Counted from the first letter of the stretch, positions 25,114-33,371 are shown. The stretch is 48,673 nt of DNA from Cupriavidus neocaledonicus (GCF_000372525.1 NZ_AQUR01000069.1:1-48673); one strand, 5' to 3'. Numbers and translations are program-made. Notes: generated by a model from the sequence alone, not told the origin.

Positions 25114-25905
25114 TCAGTGCCGTTCCTGCATGGCGTCCTGGCCGTACTCGCCCACGAACAGCATGAGCGGTTCAGCCAACTCGTGCGAGAACTTAAACTC
25201 CCACTTGTCGTTGTAGAGCGTGATGTCGAGGCCCGGCATGGACATCTTCTCGCGTGAGGTGTATTCCAGCTGATGCAGATCGATTCGCTGCAGCATGCTC
25301 GCCAGCACCGCGTTACCCGCCTTTCCGGCGAAGGTAGCCAGGCCTGACAGGCAGTCTGCCGTGGGCTGCGTGCTGTAGTAACCAACCCTGCGGCGGGCAG
25401 ATTTCCACCCCGCCTCGGAATGGACGCTCTTTTTGAGCACGACGCCGGACGCGGTGCGCTTCACTTCCGCATTCCGGTGCAAGCCGAAGCCACGGACAAT
25501 GCGTGCCGCAGCTTGCCGGTACGCGGTGGTGGCACCGCCGTCGCCGTTGTAGTACGCGCTGAGGGATGCCCAGAGCTGGTCGACATCGGGGATATTGCCT
25601 TTTTTCAGCGCCTTGCCGATATCCAGTCCGGCGCGGTCGAACTCGGCCTGGTTGTCGATATCGAGTCGCGCCCCCACCGGGGCGAACTCGCGACGCGCGC
25701 GGCTGACAACGTTCCCAGCCAGCGCGAAGCAGAACTTCTCAAGTTCGTCGTCCTGGCGGTACTCGGAACGCACGCCGACTGCAAAGAACGGCTCGCCTGC
25801 GCCTGTGCTGGCCAGCGCCTCGCGCTCAAACTGCGCGGCATCCTGGTAAGCCTGGCGGGCCGTACGCTGGGCCGCAATGAATTTCTCAATGATCTGGTTG
25901 TACAT
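25114..25905 (-). CDS. Hypothetical protein (263 aa), tandem paralogue
   Basis: MYNQIIEKFIAAQRTARQAY, then a long helical body and the C-terminal pattern PGLDITLYNDKWEFKFSHEL shared with its downstream paralogue. A leader switch precedes the ATG. No catalytic motif seen. The pair probably works together, since the second gene is translationally coupled. Confidence 0.82.
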   Translation of the reverse strand: MYNQIIEKFIAAQRTARQAYQDAAQFEREALASTGAGEPFFAVGVRSEYRQDDELEKFCFALAGNVVSRARREFAPVGARLDIDNQAEFDRAGLDIGKALKKGNIPDVDQLWASLSAYYNGDGGATTAYRQAAARIVRGFGLHRNAEVKRTASGVVLKKSVHSEAGWKSARRRVGYYSTQPTADCLSGLATFAGKAGNAVLASMLQRIDLHQLEYTSREKMSMPGLDITLYNDKWEFKFSHELAEPLMLFVGEYGQDAMQERH

Positions 25906-25992
25906 GTCGGTCTCTCAAGGAATATGGGAGACCGCCCCGTCGGGATGGTCTCCCGAGGGAATGAATCGGTGAATCAGGGCGGACGGAACCGC
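25906..25992 (-). promoter_or_regulatory. Leader switch of the paralogous gene pair
   Basis: Minus strand: hairpin GCGG/CCGC, pyrimidine-rich spacer, CCCTCGGGAGACC, CCCGACGGGG, anti-SD GGTCTCCC, ATATTCCTT, SD copy GAGAGACC, GAC, ATG. GGTCTC pairs perfectly with GAGACC on either side. Confidence 0.78.
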
Positions 25993-26226
25993 TTAAGTGG
26001 CCAGTTCCATCCAGCGCTGGGCGGACTCGCGGCTCATGTCGGTGGAGGCTTCCAGACGGACAGTGGCGCGGCCGCCATCGGGCGGGGTTTTGACTTCGTC
26101 TTCGCCTGCACCTTCGAGGTCATGGTCGACGACGATCACGGGGACGTGGGAGTCACTCCCAACGTACTGCACCAGGCCGCCGTCCAGATGCACAACGATC
26201 GTCGGCTTCGCAAGGGTGTTGGTCAT
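25993..26226 (-). CDS. Hypothetical protein (77 aa)
   Basis: MTNTLAKPTIVVHLDGGLVQ followed by a beta-rich acidic part and a helical C-terminus (MSRESAQRWMELAT). SD GAGGGG lies 8 nt upstream. Eleven nt separate it from the preceding gene, so it is cotranscribed. Family not recognised. Confidence 0.75.
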   Translation of the reverse strand: MTNTLAKPTIVVHLDGGLVQYVGSDSHVPVIVVDHDLEGAGEDEVKTPPDGGRATVRLEASTDMSRESAQRWMELAT

Positions 26227-26237
26227 GGCGTGGCCCC

Positions 26238-26723
26238 TCAGTGAATCGAGATGGCGCGGCCGATCGGCATGGGCATGAATCCCAGTGCCCACCACATCGC
26301 AGCCGGATGATTCGGAAAATCAGGAATCTCCGTACGCTGGAAGATGTCCGGTACAAGCTCGATCGCCGAGGGGCGGGCCCTCACCGTTTCGCGCCATTTC
26401 CCCTGCAAGCGCAGCCAGGTCAATTCGGCGCGAGCGATGTGATCCCATTCGCTGGGTAACAACGACTCGTTGAACAGGTCGGCGCCTTCCGCGGTTATAA
26501 CGGCAACCACTTCGTGATAGCGGCCGAGTTCATGCGGGAAGCCGCGGCGGACAAACCGCAGGACTGTGGGATCCGGATTGCCGAAGATGCGCTGCAGCTG
26601 CCGGATGTACACCGCGCACTCGCGCCGCGAGCGTTCGCTGTAGTCGTCGCGACCAACCTGCGCGCACGCCTCCTCGGCCGGCACCGGGCCGACTTCAATT
26701 TCGATGGTGTTGAGTTTAAACAT
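26238..26723 (-). CDS. Hypothetical protein (161 aa), paralogue of 27658-28182 gene
   Basis: Start MFKLNTIEIEVGPVPAEEAC follows the leader SD copy. Core pattern RIFGNPDPTVLRFVRRGFPH, then YHEVVAV, LFNESLLPSEWDHIA, is shared with the 27658 protein (VFWHPRPEVLRFEVRAIPS, YDVVAI, WFSEAAVPARWDYVA). Function unknown; two copies on one element imply a conserved local role. Confidence 0.8.
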   Translation of the reverse strand: MFKLNTIEIEVGPVPAEEACAQVGRDDYSERSRRECAVYIRQLQRIFGNPDPTVLRFVRRGFPHELGRYHEVVAVITAEGADLFNESLLPSEWDHIARAELTWLRLQGKWRETVRARPSAIELVPDIFQRTEIPDFPNHPAAMWWALGFMPMPIGRAISIH

Positions 26724-26815
26724 GGCGTTACCTCGAGAAAGTGGGAACGCCCCCACCGGGGGCGTTCCCGATGGGTGATTGAGTCCGGAAGCGCGAATGC
26801 GACCGGATTGGTGTG
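26724..26815 (-). promoter_or_regulatory. Leader switch with fully complementary arms
   Basis: Minus strand: TCCGG-N14-CCGGA hairpin, CTCAATCA, CCCATCGGGAACG, CCCCCGGTGGGGG, anti-SD strand CGTTCCC, ACTTTCTCGAGG, then TAACGCC directly before ATG. The strand GGCGTTCCC pairs perfectly with GGGAACGCC upstream, or with one mismatch with GGTAACGCC at the start. Confidence 0.8.
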
Positions 26816-26836
26816 CCTAGATGGCGATAACCTGGT

Positions 26837-27109
26837 TCAACTGCTCACATGCCGCAGCGTAGACGTTGGATAGCGAGGCGCTGCGGGCATAGCCTCGCCG
26901 CCGTGCTTCGCGGGATCGAACAATGCCAGCTTTTCGGCGAGCGTCAGGCTGCGATGGCCGACCGGCTTGACAGTGACCCCAACGTCAGCCACTGCGACCT
27001 CTACGGCAAGGCCTTCCGTGAAATGCGCGGCACGCGCCGCACTGGTGGGGATGCGCACGGCGAGGGCGCTGCCCCATTTCTGGATCGTAAGTGTTGCGGA
27101 CTTGGACAT
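26837..27109 (-). CDS. Orphan MazE/AbrB-type antitoxin
   Basis: 90 residues from MSKSATLTIQKWGSALAVRI, a classic MazE/PemI swapped-hairpin AbrB DNA-binding domain (KWGSALAVRIP) with a toxin-binding tail ending FDPAKHGGEAM. No mazF-like gene follows; the tail runs on PAAPRYPTSTLRHVSS and then a leader region, so the toxin is missing or lost. SD AGGTGG. An alternative in-frame start at 27214 sits behind a leader switch and would add 35 residues. Confidence 0.75.
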   Translation of the reverse strand: MSKSATLTIQKWGSALAVRIPTSAARAAHFTEGLAVEVAVADVGVTVKPVGHRSLTLAEKLALFDPAKHGGEAMPAAPRYPTSTLRHVSS

Positions 27110-27138
27110 GGCAACCACCTGTCGGAATGTAGAGACGA

Positions 27139-27167
27139 GTTTATACATGGAGACACCATGCATAAAC
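27139..27167. promoter_or_regulatory. Inverted-repeat operator candidate upstream of the antitoxin
   Basis: Arms GTTTATACATGG and CCATGCATAAAC (11 of 12 complementary) with a 5-nt centre. Placed 30 nt upstream of the MazE-type start, as expected for autoregulation. It also contains two ATG codons in the antitoxin frame. Confidence 0.6.
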
Positions 27168-27214
27168 ACCGTCTCGCCTTTGCCGCCCGGATTGGAGAAA
27201 CGCCTGGAGGTCAT

Positions 27215-27275
27215 ACGTTTCCTCGCAAGGCGGGATACGCCCCACCGGAGAGTATTTCCCGGTGGGTAGTGGAAT
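27215..27275 (-). promoter_or_regulatory. Leader switch ahead of the antitoxin reading frame
   Basis: Minus strand: CCACCGGGAAATAC, CTCCGGTGGGGC, GTATCCC, then GCGAGGAAACGT and ATG at 27214. Weaker arm complementarity than at other loci. Its presence suggests that translation originally began at 27214. Confidence 0.5.
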
Positions 27276-27294
27276 CGGCCGCTGGCCTGAGCGG

Positions 27295-27504
27295 TCACGC
27301 GGCGGCAGCAGGCTTCCGGTCCAGACCCAGCAGCTTCGCGAGAAGCCAGCTGATCAGCACCAGAAACTCGATCTCCGCAACGATGTGCACTTGCATGGCA
27401 GCAAGGCTATCGTCCTCGGTAGTACAAAGAAAGAAGAGGACCGCGAACAGGTTGATGACGGTCGCGAGGACAGCCAGCGCGGTGATACGGGAGAAGATAC
27501 GCAT
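27295..27504 (-). CDS. Small two-helix membrane protein (69 aa)
   Basis: Two hydrophobic segments (ITALAVLATVINLFAVLFFL and IVAEIEFLVLISWLLAKLLG) with a short acidic linker (TTEDDS). The leader SD copy GGAGCC lies 7 nt upstream. Function unknown. Confidence 0.75.
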   Translation of the reverse strand: MRIFSRITALAVLATVINLFAVLFFLCTTEDDSLAAMQVHIVAEIEFLVLISWLLAKLLGLDRKPAAAA

Positions 27505-27605
27505 GGAAGGGCTCCTGAAATGGAGCCTTCCCCATTGGGAAAAACCCCAATGGGTGGAAATGAAGATGGCCGGTACGCCGGCAAGGTCGATGCGCTGATG
27601 CGCGG
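27505..27605 (-). promoter_or_regulatory. Full 5' leader with variant P1
   Basis: P1 is GCGC-ATCA-GCGC (27591-27602) instead of GCGTC-N3-GACGC, yet ATCGACC is kept. Then P2 GCCGG/CCGGC, CATCTTCATTTC, CACCCATTGGGG, CCCAATGGGG, anti-SD GGCTCC, ATTTCA, SD copy GGAGCC, ATG. The altered but still paired P1 supports an RNA stem. Confidence 0.75.
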
Positions 27606-27657
27606 AGAATCGGACGAATCTTACCCTGCCTGCCAGCGCGGGACAAGAATCGGATGC

Positions 27658-28182
27658 TTAGCGCGCGCACGCTGCCGCCTCGCGCGCCCGGCGGTTGGCC
27701 TCGCGGATGCGATTGACCACTGCCCAGCGCCGCTGCTCGACCTCCTCCGGATTTTCGAGCTTGGCATAGTCCTGCACCGGCCCCTCGCCCACGAAGGGCT
27801 TGTAGTCCTGGGGCAGCTTGCCTTCGGCCTTGGCCTTCTCACGCTGCATGCGACCCAGCCCATCGCTTGTCTCCGTGATCGCTACATAGTCCCACCGCGC
27901 TGGCACGGCCGCCTCGGAGAACCAGATCTCTCCCTCGCCCTGCCCCACGATGGCGACCACGTCGTAGACGCTGCCCACAGGCGATGGGATAGCACGAACC
28001 TCGAAACGCAGCACCTCCGGCCGTGGATGCCAGAACACCCGGTCCAGGTAGCGCTTGAACGTGAACGCATCCAGTCGGGCGATCTCGCCGTACTGCGGCT
28101 CGCCGGGCGCGATGAACTCCGGTTCGTGCTTCGGGCGGTTGCCCAGGGAGATTTCCCGGGAAGTCGGATTGCGGGATGACAT
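27658..28182 (-). CDS. Hypothetical protein (174 aa), paralogue of 26238-26723 gene
   Basis: MSSRNPTSREISLGNRPKHE, then the shared core (HPRPEVLRFEVRAIPSPVGS, YDVVAIVGQGEGEIWFSEAA, WDYVAITE), then a highly charged helical tail ending in Arg/Ala. It lies divergent from the 28344 operon. Minus strand TTAGAATTT about 40 nt upstream is a possible -10. No leader switch is seen here. Confidence 0.78.
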   Translation of the reverse strand: MSSRNPTSREISLGNRPKHEPEFIAPGEPQYGEIARLDAFTFKRYLDRVFWHPRPEVLRFEVRAIPSPVGSVYDVVAIVGQGEGEIWFSEAAVPARWDYVAITETSDGLGRMQREKAKAEGKLPQDYKPFVGEGPVQDYAKLENPEEVEQRRWAVVNRIREANRRAREAAACAR

Positions 28183-28286
28183 GGGGGATTTCGGTAAAAG
28201 ACGCCCGAAATTCTAACGCTTTCGGCGCCTACGCCGGCAGGACACCTCGGAAAATGGTTGGCGGCGAACTTCGCCCGCCCGCCGCC

Positions 28287-28313
28287 TTGACTTCGGCGCG
28301 GGGCCGGTATCTT
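28287..28313 (+). promoter_or_regulatory. Promoter with 15-bp spacer (28344 operon)
   Basis: TTGACT, 15 bp, TATCTT; 31 nt before the ATG at 28344. Same -35 and spacing as four other plus-strand promoters in the window. Confidence 0.5.
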
Positions 28314-28343
28314 GGTCTTAGACCACTCCATTCCTTGCCGCCC

Positions 28344-28787
28344 ATGCGATTCACACGACTCGGACGCCACGACCCTATCGACTTTAACGCCCGCCGCCAG
28401 GCCGCCTTCGCGCGCAAGCAGCAGCGCGAGCGCGACCGATATCCGCTCTTCGCGGAACACGTGGCCGCCGAACAGCACTCGGCCGACGAGGAACTGGCTC
28501 GCCGCCAGCAGCGCTCCGACAGGCTCGAAACGACGATGCGCGGACTGCACGCCCGCGTCTGGCGCGAGAAACGCGCCGTCTACTTCTCGCTGACAGCCGA
28601 GCAGCGGGCTGACGTTCGCGCCAAGTGGCAGGCCTGGACCGGGCCCACCAGCGCCCTCTACTTCGCCTATATCGTTGACAAAGTTAGCGGCGAGGCCGCA
28701 CGGCGCGCCGAGGCCTCCCGCGCGCACGCGCTGACCATCCGGCGACGGGTTCTTGCGCGCCTGCCGGAACAACTGGAGATGGCATGA
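28344..28787 (+). CDS. Hypothetical protein (147 aa), helical and basic
   Basis: Start MRFTRLGRHDPIDFNARRQA is chosen over a longer frame because it directly follows the promoter. The body is a long Arg/Ala/Glu-rich helix (FARKQQRERDRYPLFAEHVA, WREKRAVYFSLTAEQRADVR). The stop overlaps the helicase start (ATGA), indicating coupling. No known domain; possibly a nucleic-acid-binding accessory to the helicase. Confidence 0.7.
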   Translation: MRFTRLGRHDPIDFNARRQAAFARKQQRERDRYPLFAEHVAAEQHSADEELARRQQRSDRLETTMRGLHARVWREKRAVYFSLTAEQRADVRAKWQAWTGPTSALYFAYIVDKVSGEAARRAEASRAHALTIRRRVLARLPEQLEMA

Positions 28788-30245
28788 CTCCTACCGCCGA
28801 ACAAGAGTGTGTCGTGGAGGCGGTGCGTGCCGGTGGCGCCGTCAAGGTCAAGGCGTACGCCGGCGCCGGCAAGACCTCCACGTTGCGCATGGCCGCTGAG
28901 GCCCGCGGCCGCGCGCGTGGCCTGTATCTGGCCTTCAATCGGGAGATCGCCAACGAAGCGGCCCGCAAGTTTCCGCAGAACACCCGTTGCCGCACCGTGC
29001 ATTCGCTCGCCTACAGCGCCACGCGCCCGGAGATCACGCGCAAGCTCAGGAATCCGGTCGAGCCACCCCATCAACTGGCGATCCGCTACGGCTTCGGTAA
29101 ACTACGCCTGCCCCACCACCATCGGCAAGGATCTGGAACTCAGCCCGAGCAAGGTCGCCCGGATGGTGATGGACGGCGCCGCGCGCTTCTGCCGCTCCGC
29201 CCAGGCAGAGCCGCTCGCTTGGCACATCCCGGTCGAGGCGATCGTCAAGGAAGAGGAAGCCGAGCACCTGCGCGAATCGCTGCTGCCGTATGTAAAGCGG
29301 CTCTGGGATGAATATCTTGATCCGAATGCGCCGTCTGCCATCGCCCACGACGTCTATGTCAAGCTGTTTGAGCGCAGCCGGCCGCGCATCGGCGCCGACT
29401 TCATCCTGTTCGACGAAGCGCAAGATGCCGACGGCCTGATGCTGTCGGTGCTGCGCGCGCAACAGGCGCAGGTCATCTACGTGGGCGATCCCTACCAGCA
29501 GATCTATGAGTGGCGCGGCGCTGTCAACGCCATGGACCATATCCGTGCCCCGGAATGCGCGCTGACCGAGTCGTTCCGGTTCGGCCCGGCCATTGCACAG
29601 CTGGCCAGCCGCGTGCTGCGGCTGATGGATGAGGACACGCCAGTGCGCGGCCAGGACCACGTCGAGTCCCGAATTCTGCACGATTCGACCTCAGGCCACG
29701 ACCGCTTCGACGCGATCCTTTGCCGCAAGAACGCCACGGTCCTGACCCATCTGGCCGAGGGCATCGGCCGCGGCGACCGCGTCGCCGGACGGGCCAACGT
29801 CGACGAGCTCCGGGCGTTCGCCGACGGCGCCGAGCAGCTGATGCGCGGCCAGCGCATTGGCTACCCAGCCACCCTCGCCTTGTTCGAGACCTGGGAGGAG
29901 GTTCAGGAGTACGCCGAGTCGTTCGCCGGCCGCGACCTGAAGCCGCTGGTGCAGCTGATCGACAACGAGGGGGTGGACTATCTGCGCCTGATCCTCACCC
30001 GCGTGTCCCCAGAGGACGAAGCCGACTACATCGTGTCCACCGTCCACCGCGCCAAGGGCCTTGAGTGGGACCGCGTGCAGCTCGCCGGCGACTTCAAATT
30101 CAGGAACGGCGACGACGGCAAGTTGACCATGGCGCCGGAAGAAATGCGGCTGCTCTACGTCGCCATGACCCGCGCCAAGCGTCTACTCGACGTCAGCGAG
30201 ATCCGGCGCGATCTGTACACCATGTTCCGGGAAGCCGGCGTCTAA
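28784..30245 (+). pseudogene. UvrD/F-box-type DNA helicase, interrupted by a +1 frameshift
   Basis: Frame one (from 28784) supplies the N-terminus with Walker A AYAGAGKTST (24-33) up to AIRYGF. The rest lies in the next frame from about 29097: motif II FDEAQDADG, motif III GDPYQQIYEWRGA, ESFRFG, motif V HRAKGLEWD and motif VI YVAMTRAKR. The break falls at GGC TTC G|GTA AAC, where one extra G would explain the shift. All helicase motifs survive across the two frames, so this is a recent mutation, a sequencing error, or a programmed +1 shift. Confidence 0.8.
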
Positions 30246-30257
30246 GGAGAGGAATCC

Positions 30258-31472
30258 ATGATCACCGTGCGCATTGGCGGGAACGAGTTTCCGCTCGACG
30301 ATGTACTGGAAGATCCCGGCCGTTACGCGCGTCACCTCGAGCGCGCGAAGACGGTCCAGGGTTTTGCGGAATGCGAATGCAGCACTCGGCGCCCACGGCC
30401 CAAGCTGGTGATTCGCCGACATCGGGACATCTTCCTGCTCGCGCGCTGGCCGGAACAGGCACACCACCATGCTGCAGGCTGCCCATTCAACCGCCAGGCG
30501 CTGGCCAAGTCGGGCGCGAGCGACAACCTGGACCCGTTCCGGATGAAGGACGGCCACCATGACATCCGCCTCGATGCCTCGCTCTCGGTCAGCGCGCACA
30601 CCCCAGCCAAGACCGTCCAGCGCCTCCCCAAAGGGCAGAGCACGAAGCCGCAACGGCGTTCGGCGGGGCTGCTTGCGTTTCTGGAATACGCCTGGGAGCA
30701 AGCAGGGCTGAACGTATGGCCGGGAACGGGTTCGCGCGGCTGGAACGCCTGCTGGTCACAGCTGACAACGGAGCTGGCAGAATGCCGTATCAACGGAAAG
30801 CCGGCCGATGGGCTGCTGCACGTCATGCAACGGTGGGACCCGAGCCGCAGGACGGAGATCCTGGCGGAGTTCGAAGCATGGCAGGGCAGGCTCACGTCCA
30901 CTCCGGCCGGCAATCCGCGCGGCATCGTGATCGGCGAAATCGAATCCCACGGCACGACCCAGTTCGGTGGCAAGTTCGTGCTGCGCCAAAGTACCCAGCG
31001 CTTCTTCATGGCCGCCGACCTCTACGCGCGCCTGCAGGTGTCGTTCGGGGGCGCCCTGTCCGGCATCGGCAAGGCAGAACAGCGTTGCGTCGCCGTCCTG
31101 CTGGTCGAGCGGTCGAAATCAGGCTACCTGACGGTGGTCGATGCCGCGGCCATGCTGGCCAACCGCCAGTTCCTGCCTTGTGACTCGTCATACGAGGTTG
31201 CCATGGCTGACTATCTGGTCGGCCTGCAGCGGGCATTCCGCAAACCGCTGCGCCACATTGGCCGAGCCGCCGTGCATCCCGACTTTGTGTTGACCGACGT
31301 GGCTCCTGAGGCCGTCATCGAAGTCCTTGGCATGACGGGCAATGCGGACTACGACGCCAGGCTCGCGCAAAAGCAGGCGTTCTACCGCGCCAACGGCGTG
31401 CCGGTGATCGAATGGCGCCCTCAGGACCAGCAGATCACGTGTGTCCGGCTGCCCCGGCCGAGCGCTGCATGA
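30258..31472 (+). CDS. DUF1173 family protein
   Basis: 404 residues, usual DUF1173 length. N-terminal Cys/His arrangement GFAECEC...LARWPEQAHHHAAGCPFNRQ and a C-terminal conserved domain (EVAMADYLVGLQRAFRKPLR, HPDFVLTD, AVIEVLGMTGNADYDARLAQ) that resembles a restriction-endonuclease-like fold with D, E-V and the Q/K positions. Role unknown, restricted mostly to plasmids of proteobacteria. SD AAGGAGAGG 9 nt upstream; 12 nt after the helicase. Confidence 0.8.
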   Translation: MITVRIGGNEFPLDDVLEDPGRYARHLERAKTVQGFAECECSTRRPRPKLVIRRHRDIFLLARWPEQAHHHAAGCPFNRQALAKSGASDNLDPFRMKDGHHDIRLDASLSVSAHTPAKTVQRLPKGQSTKPQRRSAGLLAFLEYAWEQAGLNVWPGTGSRGWNACWSQLTTELAECRINGKPADGLLHVMQRWDPSRRTEILAEFEAWQGRLTSTPAGNPRGIVIGEIESHGTTQFGGKFVLRQSTQRFFMAADLYARLQVSFGGALSGIGKAEQRCVAVLLVERSKSGYLTVVDAAAMLANRQFLPCDSSYEVAMADYLVGLQRAFRKPLRHIGRAAVHPDFVLTDVAPEAVIEVLGMTGNADYDARLAQKQAFYRANGVPVIEWRPQDQQITCVRLPRPSAA

Positions 31473-31849
31473 GCAGCCGGGCACCACTGGGCATGAACCG
31501 TGCGTATCTGAAGGCAGTTCAGCTGGTGCACCAGTACCGCGCCGCATCTGTCCCGCTTGTCCAGCGGCATCTCGGCATCGGCGCCGAGCACGCCGAGTCG
31601 CTGCTGGCGCGCATGGCAACAGAGACCACTGTGGTCCGGCGAATGCCCAACGGACTCTATCTCTACGTGGGCGAAATCGTCGCTGACGAGCTCACTGCAC
31701 TGTACGGATTTGCCGAAGAGGTCCTCGCTGTCATCGCCTCCGGCGAAATCGACGTGGACGCACTCAGAGCCGCCGCGGTGAAGTTCGGCCTTTCGGCCCC
31801 ACGTGACGCGCCTCCCTACACCTGCTTGACTTTGCCCGCGATTGGATAG
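31469..31849 (+). CDS. Winged-helix protein resembling FtsK gamma domain
   Basis: 126 residues; ATG overlaps the DUF1173 stop. AYLKAVQLVHQYRAASVPLV, QRHLGIGAEHAESLLARMAT, then VRRMPNGLYLY matches the order of the FtsK gamma winged helix, which binds DNA with polarity. No ATPase is attached. The last third is helical. Probably a small DNA-binding protein. Confidence 0.65.
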   Translation: MSSRAPLGMNRAYLKAVQLVHQYRAASVPLVQRHLGIGAEHAESLLARMATETTVVRRMPNGLYLYVGEIVADELTALYGFAEEVLAVIASGEIDVDALRAAAVKFGLSAPRDAPPYTCLTLPAIG

Positions 31850-31852
31850 GCT
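31826..31852 (+). promoter_or_regulatory. Promoter with 15-bp spacer (31882 operon)
   Basis: TTGACT, 15 bp, TAGGCT, 30 nt before the ATG at 31882. It overlaps the 3' end of the preceding gene. Confidence 0.5.
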
Positions 31853-31881
31853 GGAAGCATCCCTCACCTTCCACCGACCCG

Positions 31882-32253
31882 ATGGGCTACATCAATCCCC
31901 TCCTGCGTCTACCCGCTGCACAGCAGCTCCTGCGCCTCCCACCAGAGCAACGCCGAGCCATCGCTGCGGTGCTCCACGAACTGCGCGAGGCATCGAACGC
32001 CGAAGCCGAATTGTCCTGGCGCCGTCGCAAAGGCCCCATGGCGGCGTATTGGCGTGCCGTCTCAACCTACGCCCGGCATTTTGTACATGCGCTCACGCAG
32101 CACTGCGAGTGTCCGCACGAATCGTCCTCGGTGGCTGATTCCCCTTCTGCCACAGACACCGGCACAGCCGCGAATCAGCAGGCCAGGGATTTTGCTTTTC
32201 CATCCCATACCCGGGACACCCGAACCATGGACATGTTCGAGAAAACGAAATGA
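31882..32253 (+). CDS. Hypothetical protein (123 aa)
   Basis: MGYINPLLRLPAAQQLLRLP then a helical Arg/Ala region (SWRRRKGPMAAYWRAVSTYA) and a Ser/Thr-rich tail. The 3' end overlaps the DUF5131 start by 4 nt, so it is coupled. The spacing from the promoter and the helical first 60 residues suggest a real gene. No domain recognised. Confidence 0.65.
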   Translation: MGYINPLLRLPAAQQLLRLPPEQRRAIAAVLHELREASNAEAELSWRRRKGPMAAYWRAVSTYARHFVHALTQHCECPHESSSVADSPSATDTGTAANQQARDFAFPSHTRDTRTMDMFEKTK

Positions 32254-33371
32254 GCGAAAACACCAAGATCGAATGGACCGACCACAGCTGGAATCCCTGG
32301 GAAGGCTGCCAGCGGGTTGGCCCCGGCTGCGACCACTGCTACGCTGAGGCCCGCAACGCACGCTTCGGCGGTGGCCAATCCCAAAACTGGGGCCCCGGTG
32401 CGCCCCGCCGGCGCACATCCGCCGCCAACTGGCGCAAGCCCTTGCACTGGAACGCTGCGCACGACGCCTTCGCCGCGGTACACGGGCGCCGGCAACGCGT
32501 CTTCTGCGCGAGTCTGGCCGATGTGTTCGACAACGAGGTGCCGATCGAGTGGTTCATCGATATGCTCGATGTCTGGCGCCAGACGCCGAACCTGGACAAG
32601 CTCGTGCTGACCAAGCGCATCGGCAACGCCACGAAGCGATTGGGCGATGCGTTCAACACGCTGATGCTGTGCGACGACTGTGCGGACAATCCCCTCGTTC
32701 CGTGGCTGGCTACGTGGATCGCCGGCAATGCCCCCGCCGATATCTGGCTGGGCGCAACCGTGGTGAACCAGGTGGAAGCCGACCGCGACATCCCGAAGCT
32801 TCTGCGCGCGCCGGCAAAGACGCGGTTTCTCTCGATGGAACCGCTGCTCGGGCATGTCGACGTGTTCTCGACTCTGACCGGTGAACTGCTGCATACCTCC
32901 GGCAACGACTATGCGCCGGGCTCCCTGGACTGGATCATCGTGGGCGGTGAGAGCGGCACGGGTGCCCGGCCGATGCATCCGGCATGGCCGCGCTCGTTGC
33001 GTGACCAATGCGCGGCAGCCGGCGTGCCCTTCCTCTTCAAACAATGGGGGCACTGGCATACGGCAGTCGTGGACCGTTCCTCCAGTGAGCCGGTCTTCCG
33101 CGAGTTCGCCAGCTTTCAGCAATGGGTCAACAAGGCGCAGACGTGGATCGCCGGCGGGATTTGCCTCGACAGGCATGGCGCGCAGCTCGAGCGCGGTCAA
33201 GATTTCATGCGCGCCCGCGACGAGGGCCGGTTCCCCGTGACGGTGATGCACGCGGTGGGCAAGAAAGCGGTGGGCCGGCTGCTCGACGGCGCCGTGCACG
33301 ACGCCTTCCCTGTGACGTCGTTCGACGTCGCGGCAGCATGCGAGCGTGCGCTTGCACGGGGCGCTGCATGA
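32250..33371 (+). CDS. DUF5131 (phage Gp37/Gp68) family protein
   Basis: 373 residues. Opening MSENTKIEWTDHSWNPWEGC with VGPGCDHCYAE gives the family's C-x6-C-x2-C cysteine cluster, reminiscent of radical-SAM or spore-photoproduct-lyase-like enzymes. Further family signatures are FCASLADVFD, WLGATVVNQ and VGGESGTGARP. Frequent on phages and plasmids; activity not established. ATGA overlaps with both neighbours show tight coupling with the methyltransferase. Confidence 0.9.
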   Translation: MSENTKIEWTDHSWNPWEGCQRVGPGCDHCYAEARNARFGGGQSQNWGPGAPRRRTSAANWRKPLHWNAAHDAFAAVHGRRQRVFCASLADVFDNEVPIEWFIDMLDVWRQTPNLDKLVLTKRIGNATKRLGDAFNTLMLCDDCADNPLVPWLATWIAGNAPADIWLGATVVNQVEADRDIPKLLRAPAKTRFLSMEPLLGHVDVFSTLTGELLHTSGNDYAPGSLDWIIVGGESGTGARPMHPAWPRSLRDQCAAAGVPFLFKQWGHWHTAVVDRSSSEPVFREFASFQQWVNKAQTWIAGGICLDRHGAQLERGQDFMRARDEGRFPVTVMHAVGKKAVGRLLDGAVHDAFPVTSFDVAAACERALARGAA

